Assembly (NCBI RefSeq): GCF_000423305.1
Contig: NZ_AUHS01000034.1
Coordinates: 1 to 32,024 of the forward strand
Direction of reading: 5' to 3'
Source: Legionella moravica DSM 19234
GTDB lineage: Bacteria; Pseudomonadota; Gammaproteobacteria; Legionellales; Legionellaceae
DNA: 32,024 nt
Of this stretch, positions 1-4,865 are shown piece after piece; position 1 is the first letter of the stretch, and the number at the start of each line of letters is the position of its first letter. Position numbers and translations under genes: made by a program. The notes below the pieces were generated by a model. The model did not search any database. It had not been told where the DNA came from and was given only the letters and a program-made list of their open reading frames with translations.

Positions 1-83
1 AATATTCCATTTCAAGCATCATCGGTCTTTCTAGAATAGCCTTCTCCCTCCGGGAGAAGGTGCCGCCAGGCGGATGAGGGGAT
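1..83 (+). repeat. Palindromic repeat, copy A (83 bp)
   Basis: This copy is nearly identical to positions 128-210; I see one mismatch (GCCGCCAGG against GCCGACAGG). Its core at 40-60 is a perfect 9-bp stem with a 3-nt loop (CCTTCTCCC, TCC, GGGAGAAGG). A GCC-N4-GGC mini-hairpin and the tail GGATGAGGGGAT follow. The repeat begins at the window edge, so it may extend further left. Confidence 0.9.
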
Positions 84-127
84 TTAAAAGCAGATCATTA
101 TCTGAATACTTTCCAGAGAAAATCCCC

Positions 128-210
128 AATATTCCATTTCAAGCATCATCGGTCTTTCTAGAATAGCCTTCTCCCTCCGGGAGAAGGTGCCGACAGGCGG
201 ATGAGGGGAT
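128..210 (+). repeat. Palindromic repeat, copy B (83 bp), abutting the DUF559 gene
   Basis: This is the second direct copy, with its hairpin core at 167-187. Its last base is the first base of the reverse-strand stop codon (TCA at 210-212) of the DUF559 gene, so repeat and gene join with no gap. A 44-bp spacer separates it from copy A. Confidence 0.9.
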
Positions 211-554
211 CAAACATCTTTTATCAAACATCGATAGATCACATCCATAACTAAATCAAACTGTTGCTGCACCTCATCATTCCAAAATCTTAGAACTTCA
301 TAGCCCAAATGATTAAGATAATCAGTCCTTTTATTATCATATTCCTGTTGCCCGAAATCATTATGCTGACCGCCATCTATCTCAATAATTATTTTTTTTT
401 CGATACAAACGAAATCAACAATATAGTTCTCCAACGGACATTGTCTTCTGAATTTAAATCCTTGAAATCGTCGTGATCTTAGTGAGTGCCATATTTTAGT
501 TTCCATGCAGGTGCTGTTTTTGCGTAGTTTTTTTGCTTTATCAAGTAACGCCAT
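210..554 (-). CDS. DUF559-family endonuclease-like protein
   Basis: This 114-residue protein belongs to the DUF559 group, which is related to the PD-(D/E)XK and very-short-patch-repair nuclease folds. Visible hallmarks are an N-terminal basic helix (KAKKLRKN), the FRRQCPLENYIVDFVC strand, the IIIEIDGGQH motif around residues 55-64 holding the likely catalytic acidic residues, and the C-terminal VLRFWNDEV strand. The length is normal for the family, so it looks intact. The gene is flanked by inverted copies of one palindromic repeat, copy B against its 3' end and an inverted copy about 60 bp beyond its start. A further repeat at 816-873 still carries the last codons of the gene, which suggests gene and repeats spread as a unit. 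The cellular role of the family is not established. The family call is confident; nuclease activity is inferred. Confidence 0.85.
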   Translation of the reverse strand: MALLDKAKKLRKNSTCMETKIWHSLRSRRFQGFKFRRQCPLENYIVDFVCIEKKIIIEIDGGQHNDFGQQEYDNKRTDYLNHLGYEVLRFWNDEVQQQFDLVMDVIYRCLIKDV

Positions 555-614
555 GTATTTAATCCATTATTAGTTGGGCTATGCATATTAATTGATAAAA
601 TTTATAATTTTAAG

Positions 615-699
615 ATCCCCTCATCCGCCTGTCGGCACCTTCTCCCGGAGGGAGAAGGTCATTCTAGAGAGAACGGTGCTACTTGAAATAAAATGTTTT
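615..699 (-). repeat. Palindromic repeat, copy C (inverted, diverged)
   Basis: This is the reverse complement of copies A and B. It starts with ATCCCCTCATCCGCCTGTCGG, has its hairpin core at 638-658, and continues with a diverged but recognisable version of the left part (ATTCTAGAGAGAACGGTGCT against the expected ATTCTAGAAAGACCGATGAT). With copy B it brackets the DUF559 gene as a pair of inverted repeats. Confidence 0.85.
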
Positions 700-815
700 A
701 ATACCCCCCATATCTATCATGAATAGCCTTCTCCCTCCGGGAGAAGGTCATTCTAGAGAGAGCGGTGCTAATTGAAAAAAAATATTTTAATATCCCCCAT
801 ATCTATCATGAATAG
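638..815 (+). repeat. Tandem 89-bp repeat, two full units
   Basis: Two units, 638-726 and 727-815, each start with the hairpin core and end with the sequence ATATCTATCATGAATAG. A third core follows in register at 816-836. Period 89 is exact across the three cores at 638, 727 and 816. The loop of the first core reads GGA where the other two read TCC, so that core is inverted relative to them. No gene is visible between the DUF559 start (554) and the bolA stop (900); repeats fill most of that gap. Confidence 0.85.
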
Positions 816-873
816 CCTTCTCCCTCCGGGAGAAGGTGCCGACAGGCGGATGAGGGGATCAAACATCTTTCAT
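816..873 (+). repeat. Palindromic repeat, copy D, carrying a scrap of the DUF559 gene end
   Basis: The core (816-836) and right half of the repeat match copy B. The match continues past the repeat boundary into GATCAAACATCTTT (857-870), which is the 3' end of the DUF559 coding sequence at 208-221. This copy therefore seems to be the scar of a second gene-plus-repeat unit whose coding part is lost. Confidence 0.75.
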
Positions 874-899
874 TCATTAATCTAGTCTAATGCATTAAA

Positions 900-1217
900 T
901 TACCTGTTTTTATACCCATCTTTACAGGAAGGGGATTTTAAAACAGGGGATTCTTTTTGTTCCCACTCATGTTCCGTATACAAATGCATGCTTAAGGCAT
1001 GTAATCCCTTGTCAAACTCCTGTTTTAACAGGTTATTGACCATCCGGTGACGTGCTATTCGGCTTAATTCATTAAATCGAGAGGACACGGCAATGACTTT
1101 AAAGTGTGTTTCCGCTCCTTCCGGTACATGATGATTTTTAGACTCATCCTCTACTGATAAGAATACAGGAGAAAGTTCCTCTGATAATTGACGTTCTATA
1201 TCTAATTTACGCGACAT
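900..1217 (-). CDS. bolA: BolA family protein
   Basis: This 105-residue protein has the BolA class II KH-like fold. Visible signatures are the loop SKNHHVPEGAETHFKVIAVS (about residues 26-45), the helix SRIARHRMVNNLL and the C-terminal GLHALSMHLYTEHEWEQ. BolA proteins usually pair with monothiol glutaredoxins and act in Fe-S cluster handling; some also bind DNA and affect the envelope or motility. Paired His residues in the SKNHH loop fit cluster coordination. The C-terminal tail after EHEWEQ is a little longer than in short family members. The ATG at 1217 is the natural start, with a weak GAGT upstream. The gene runs opposite to the pilin genes, so the 1218-1465 interval carries control elements for both sides. 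Confidence 0.9.
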   Translation of the reverse strand: MSRKLDIERQLSEELSPVFLSVEDESKNHHVPEGAETHFKVIAVSSRFNELSRIARHRMVNNLLKQEFDKGLHALSMHLYTEHEWEQKESPVLKSPSCKDGYKNR

Positions 1218-1271
1218 GATTTACTCTTATGCCAGATATTCGATGTTTGATTATATCCGCTAATCATGTGC

Positions 1272-1318
1272 TGTCATAGTGCACTGACAATTTTGTCACA
1301 ATATGACATAAAATGTCA
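1272..1318. promoter_or_regulatory. Array of alternating TGTCA/TGACA half-sites (candidate PilR-type enhancer)
   Basis: TGTCA or its complement occurs at 1272, 1285, 1294, 1304 and 1314. Two pairs form perfect palindromes: TGACAA-TT-TTGTCA (1285-1298) and TGACAT-AAA-ATGTCA (1304-1318). The array lies about 125-170 bp upstream of the predicted sigma-54 start of the first pilin gene, a typical enhancer distance. Pseudomonas aeruginosa PilR binds (C/G)TGTC sites upstream of pilA; assigning this array to PilR is inference. The sites are also 55-100 bp upstream of bolA. Confidence 0.5.
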
Positions 1319-1414
1319 GTTTTTATCGGGGTTAAAATGAACTGATACTGGAAATGGAGATGATTTCAGGTGGTTTATCGAGCTAAAATACCCTCATACG
1401 TACTGTCATTTAAA

Positions 1415-1432
1415 TTGGCATTATGTATGCAT
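1415..1432 (+). promoter_or_regulatory. Sigma-54 (RpoN) type -24/-12 promoter of pilin gene 1
   Basis: TTGGCATTATGTATGCAT has GG at 1417-1418 and GC at 1429-1430, the exact 12-bp offset of the TGGCAC-N5-TTGC consensus. Predicted transcription starts near 1442, giving a leader of about 24 nt to the ATG at 1466. Sigma-54 control of pilA-type genes is known in Pseudomonas and relatives. Confidence 0.75.
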
Positions 1433-1465
1433 GAATAAAATTGTTAATTACCTATGGAGATGGCC

Positions 1466-1876
1466 ATGAGACAAAAGGGTTTTACGTTGATTGAATTAAT
1501 GATCGTAGTCGCGATTATCGGTATTTTGGCTGCAATTGCGATTCCTGCTTATCAAGATTATACCATAAGAGCACGTGTTACTGAGGGATTGGAACTAGCT
1601 TCTTCCGCTAAACTCGCAGTATCTGAAACAGCCATCACCAATAATGCCTTACCAGCAACCCAGGCTGCTACAGGATATGTTTCTCCTGCTGCAACACCTA
1701 ATGTTGCTTCAATAGCTATAGCTGATGCTACAGGGGCTATAACCATTACTTACACCGCAGCTGCTGGTGGCGGTACTATCGTTATGACTCCTACTCTCCA
1801 AGCAAATGGAGATGTGACCTGGACTTGTACTGGCGGCACCTTATTGGCTAAATATCGACCCGCAAGTTGCAGATAA
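1466..1876 (+). CDS. pilE: Type IVa pilin (PilA/PilE), copy 1
   Basis: This is a major-pilin-type protein of 136 residues. The short leader MRQKG ends at the prepilin peptidase (PilD) site, followed by [20 protein letters not shown] with the conserved Glu5 of the mature protein. The C-terminal pair of Cys (WTCTGG ... PASCR) forms the usual D-region disulfide loop. I chose the ATG at 1466 over 1454 because TGGAGA lies just before it and the resulting leader has typical length. Type IV pili give twitching, adherence and DNA uptake. The gene has its own sigma-54-like promoter and a strong terminator directly after it, so it should be expressed alone. It is a clear paralogue of the next gene. Confidence 0.95.
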   Translation: MRQKGFTLIELMIVVAIIGILAAIAIPAYQDYTIRARVTEGLELASSAKLAVSETAITNNALPATQAATGYVSPAATPNVASIAIADATGAITITYTAAAGGGTIVMTPTLQANGDVTWTCTGGTLLAKYRPASCR

Positions 1877-1892
1877 TAATCTCGCTTATTTT

Positions 1893-1916
1893 AAACCGCC
1901 CTTAGGGGCGGTTTTT
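1893..1916 (+). terminator. Rho-independent terminator after pilin gene 1
   Basis: The stem AAACCGCCC / GGGCGGTTT with the loop TTAG is followed by a T-rich tail (TTTTTATTT). It separates the two pilin genes into distinct transcripts. Confidence 0.9.
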
Positions 1917-1977
1917 ATTTGCCTTAAATATTGGGGCTTTTGATTATTTTGTGATTAGGCTGTTTCTATCAAACAAA

Positions 1978-1995
1978 CTGGCATTTATTATGCGT
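1978..1995 (+). promoter_or_regulatory. Sigma-54 (RpoN) type -24/-12 promoter of pilin gene 2
   Basis: CTGGCATTTATTATGCGT has GG at 1980-1981 and GC at 1992-1993, again the exact 12-bp offset. The distance from the GC element to the ATG is 35-36 bp for both pilin genes, so the promoter was probably duplicated with the gene. No TGTCA sites lie next to this copy. Confidence 0.7.
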
Positions 1996-2027
1996 GCTAA
2001 ATTTTAAATACAACCCCAGAGAGTACT

Positions 2028-2438
2028 ATGGTAGCAAAAGGATTTACTTTGATTGAAGTGATGATTGTTGTGGCCATAATAGGGATTTTGGCCGCTATAG
2101 CTATTCCTGCCTATCAAGATTATCTCATCCGCGCGCGAGTAGTAGAAGGATTGAATTTAGCCTATGCGGCTCAGCTTTCAGTTACAGAAACCACGTTTGC
2201 CCAAAGCGCTTTCCCGACTACTCAATTGGAAACAGGATATATAACTCCTGCTGCAACCCCTAATGTAGCATCAATAACCATTGCAAATCAGGGGCTAATT
2301 ACCATAACATATACGGCACAAGCCGGTGATGGGACTATAGTTTTGACTCCCACCCTGGATCCGGATAGAGCCATACATTGGGATTGCACTGGAGGAACCT
2401 TGGCTAATCGTTATCGCCCTGCGTATTGCCGTCTCTGA
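2028..2438 (+). CDS. Type IVa pilin (PilA/PilE), copy 2
   Basis: This is a 136-residue type IVa pilin with the leader MVAKG and mature start [20 protein letters not shown], including Glu5. It shares the length and long stretches with copy 1 ([11 protein letters not shown], the WDCTGGTL ... RPAYC disulfide region), but differs in the surface segments around residues 50-70 and 100-115. The sequence CAGAGAG precedes the ATG. The pair looks like a tandem duplication that has diverged, either as alternative major pilins or as one major and one specialised subunit. It has its own sigma-54-like promoter and no clear intrinsic terminator before the next gene, so some read-through to the transporter is possible. 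Confidence 0.93.
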   Translation: MVAKGFTLIEVMIVVAIIGILAAIAIPAYQDYLIRARVVEGLNLAYAAQLSVTETTFAQSAFPTTQLETGYITPAATPNVASITIANQGLITITYTAQAGDGTIVLTPTLDPDRAIHWDCTGGTLANRYRPAYCRL

Positions 2439-2518
2439 CTGAATTTTTTACATCTCTGCAAAATTAACTGAGTGATAGTATATGATTGCCATAACTCAGT
2501 AACACATTGGGTATTTAC

Positions 2519-3433
2519 ATGAACAGCACAACATCAGTACTAGAAGAACAGCGCATACTTAAAATATCCATATCCGTAACATTTTTGCTAGCAGTAGCAG
2601 GTGTTTTGTTTGGCTTACTTTCGGGGTCATTGGCGATTGTATTTGATGGTATGTTCAATATGGTTGACACTGTCATGTCCATACTCTCTCTTATGGTAGC
2701 ACGTCTTTTGACCAGTAAAGGTAATCGCCGATTTCAATACGGTTATTGGCATGTTGAACCAATGGTACTTGTCTTTAATGGAAGTGTTCTTATTTTGATC
2801 TGTGCTTATGCATTAGTCAACGCGATTGGCAGTTTACTGTCAGGTGGACGAGAATTAAACTTTGACTGGGCTTTCGTTTTTGCTTTATTGATGTCGGTCT
2901 TATCGATAATCATGTATGTGTATATTCGCCATAAGAACGTCAAACTGAGTTCCGAATTTTTGCGACTGGACACACAAAGCTGGCTTATTTCTGCAGCGAT
3001 TTCCAGCTCGCTTTTGATTGCATTTGGTACCGCTGCTTTAATGGATGGCACTGCTTATGAGTACCTGACCCCGTATATTGATCCCTTTATTTTAGCCGTA
3101 TTAACTGCATGTCTGATTTTTGTACCCATGGGAGCGGTGCGTGATGCAATGCGCGACATGTTTTTAATTGCCCCTTTTGGTCTCGATGAAAAAGTAAGGG
3201 GCTTTTTAGATGAACTGACAAAACGATATCAATTTAAAACCTATTCCAGCTATGTTGCAAAGATAGGACGTGCGCAGTTTATTGAAATTCATATAGTAGT
3301 TCCTGAGGGTTATCCCATTTCCGGTATTGAAACTCTGGATGCAATCCGTCGTGAAATCGTAGGCGTTATGGGCGGAAATGGCCCTAAGCTTTGGTTAACG
3401 ATCGCATTTACCACGGACGAAAGCTGGATTTAG
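2519..3433 (+). CDS. Cation diffusion facilitator (CDF) family transporter
   Basis: This 304-residue inner-membrane protein has about six hydrophobic segments in the first 210 residues and a soluble C-terminal domain (about 215-304) like the CDF cytoplasmic dimer domain. CDF hallmarks are SGSLAIVFDGMFNMVDTVMS (about residues 35-54, with Asp43 and Asp50) and the FQYGYWHVEPMVLVFNG segment (72-88). CDF proteins export divalent metals such as Zn, Fe or Mn in exchange for protons. The usual HxxxD metal pair in the fifth membrane segment is not evident; that region reads LRLDTQSW, so metal choice cannot be stated and the site is atypical. I prefer the ATG at 2519 over the upstream TTG at 2507; neither has a strong ribosome site. 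Confidence 0.85.
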   Translation: MNSTTSVLEEQRILKISISVTFLLAVAGVLFGLLSGSLAIVFDGMFNMVDTVMSILSLMVARLLTSKGNRRFQYGYWHVEPMVLVFNGSVLILICAYALVNAIGSLLSGGRELNFDWAFVFALLMSVLSIIMYVYIRHKNVKLSSEFLRLDTQSWLISAAISSSLLIAFGTAALMDGTAYEYLTPYIDPFILAVLTACLIFVPMGAVRDAMRDMFLIAPFGLDEKVRGFLDELTKRYQFKTYSSYVAKIGRAQFIEIHIVVPEGYPISGIETLDAIRREIVGVMGGNGPKLWLTIAFTTDESWI

Positions 3434-3500
3434 GTGCTGGGGCAGCGTTGTGAGTAAGTTGTTCAGACACGCTAAAGCAAAATTTCTTAAAATCAGGAAC

Positions 3501-3516
3501 CCTCGCTTTGGCGAGG
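3501..3516. repeat. Small hairpin between convergent genes
   Basis: CCTCGC-TTTG-GCGAGG forms a 6-bp stem with a 4-nt loop. No T-run follows on either strand, so it is at best a weak terminator. Confidence 0.5.
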
Positions 3517-3535
3517 ATGATGAATAAGCAGTGAG

Positions 3536-3578
3536 GAACCTTCTGTACTAGGCGCGGGACGCCGAAGTTAGAAGGTTC
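3536..3578. repeat. Nested 43-nt hairpin between convergent genes
   Basis: The outer stem is GAACCTTCT / AGAAGGTTC (9 bp). Inside lie ACT / AGT and GGCG / CGCC with the apical loop CGGGA. It sits between the CDF stop and the phosphofructokinase stop, a suitable place for a bidirectional terminator, but it lacks a U-tract. It could also be a dispersed palindromic repeat. Confidence 0.6.
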
Positions 3579-3586
3579 GAACGTTC

Positions 3587-4831
3587 TTAGCGAGCGTTTA
3601 ATTTTTTTGCGACCAATTGATTTTTTAAACGGACATAATCAGGCATTCCGTTGATGTAATTGGGATAAGCTTCGCCTTGAATCAATGGAGACAGATACCG
3701 TTTACAGGCAGGAGTGATACCCATTCCGTCTTCTGAAATATATTCAGCTGGCATTGCTTTTTCCTGATTGGCTACTTCTGCTAACGCTACTTTACCTATA
3801 GACCATTGATAGGGCTCATCCTGTTCGCGGATAATCACAGGCATGATGGCATTATGGCCTTTAACGGCATATTCAACAGCTGCTTTGCCCAGAGCATAGG
3901 CTTGTTCTACATCCACTTGCGACGCAATGTGGCGAGCGGCTCGTTGCAGATAATCCGCTACAGCCCAGTGGTATTTGTAGCCCAGTTCTGACTTAACCAG
4001 TTGTGCTATGACCGGAGCTACTCCTCCCAGTTGCGCATGACCGAAAGCGTCTCTTAATCCTGCGTCACTTAAGAATTTGCCTTCTTTGTTGCGTATTCCT
4101 TCTGAAACAACAATAACGCAATAACCGTAGGATTTAACACATTCGGAAACTTTTGCCAGGAATTTTTCCGGATCAAAAGAGACTTCCGGTAACAGAATAA
4201 TATGCGGTGGTTCTTCTGGATTGTCACTCGCAAGTCCACTGGCTGCGGCGATCCAGCCAGCATGACGACCCATTACTTCAAGAATAAATACTTTGGTGGA
4301 TGATGCTGCCATAGAGGCTACATCAAAGCCGGCTTCCTTGGTTGAAATCGCTACGTATTTGGCAACTGAACCAAATCCAGGGCAGGCGTCAGTATAGGGC
4401 AGGTCATTGTCCACTGTTTTGGGTATTCCGATACAGGTAATTGGGTAACCCATAGTTTCCCCTAGCTGCGAAACTTTATGCGCTGTATCCTGAGAGTCAC
4501 CACCGCCATTGTAGAAAAAATATCCGATATTATGAGCCTTGAATACTTCAATCAACCGTTTGTACTCATCGTCATTATTATTTAATTTATACCGACAAGA
4601 ACCAAAAGCCCCCGAAGGTGTTTGCATTAATTTAGCGATATCCGCATCGCTTTCCAGAGAGGTATCAATGAGTTCTTCATTCAAAGCTCCAATAATTCCA
4701 TTTTTGGCAGCAAACACGGTTCTGATGTGTTCGGGGTATAACTTTGCAGTCTGAATAACGCCACAAGCCGAGGCGTTTATCACGGCAGTAACGCCACCTG
4801 ATTGCGCATAAATTGCATTTTTAACAGCCAT
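3587..4831 (-). CDS. pfp: Pyrophosphate-type 6-phosphofructokinase
   Basis: This 414-residue phosphofructokinase phosphorylates fructose 6-phosphate to the 1,6-bisphosphate, probably with pyrophosphate. Visible motifs are the N-terminal AIYAQSGGVTAVINAS, the phosphoryl-donor loop NGGGDSQD (108-115), the catalytic PKTVDND (137-143) and the substrate-binding EVMGRHAGW (185-193). The PKTVDND motif and the non-GGDGS donor loop point to the PPi-dependent branch rather than the ATP enzyme. The PPi enzyme is reversible and can serve glycolysis or gluconeogenesis. A good GGAGA site precedes the ATG. It follows letS by only 34 bp on the same strand, so co-transcription with the virulence sensor is likely. 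Confidence 0.92.
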   Translation of the reverse strand: MAVKNAIYAQSGGVTAVINASACGVIQTAKLYPEHIRTVFAAKNGIIGALNEELIDTSLESDADIAKLMQTPSGAFGSCRYKLNNNDDEYKRLIEVFKAHNIGYFFYNGGGDSQDTAHKVSQLGETMGYPITCIGIPKTVDNDLPYTDACPGFGSVAKYVAISTKEAGFDVASMAASSTKVFILEVMGRHAGWIAAASGLASDNPEEPPHIILLPEVSFDPEKFLAKVSECVKSYGYCVIVVSEGIRNKEGKFLSDAGLRDAFGHAQLGGVAPVIAQLVKSELGYKYHWAVADYLQRAARHIASQVDVEQAYALGKAAVEYAVKGHNAIMPVIIREQDEPYQWSIGKVALAEVANQEKAMPAEYISEDGMGITPACKRYLSPLIQGEAYPNYINGMPDYVRLKNQLVAKKLNAR

Positions 4832-4865
4832 TTTATCTCCATCAATTTATTGGAATTATTGAGTT

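Noticed and set aside
1..860. Repeated hairpins considered as a CRISPR array
   Set aside because: Copies occur in both orientations, units are tandem with nearly identical spacers (89-bp period), and no cas genes are present.
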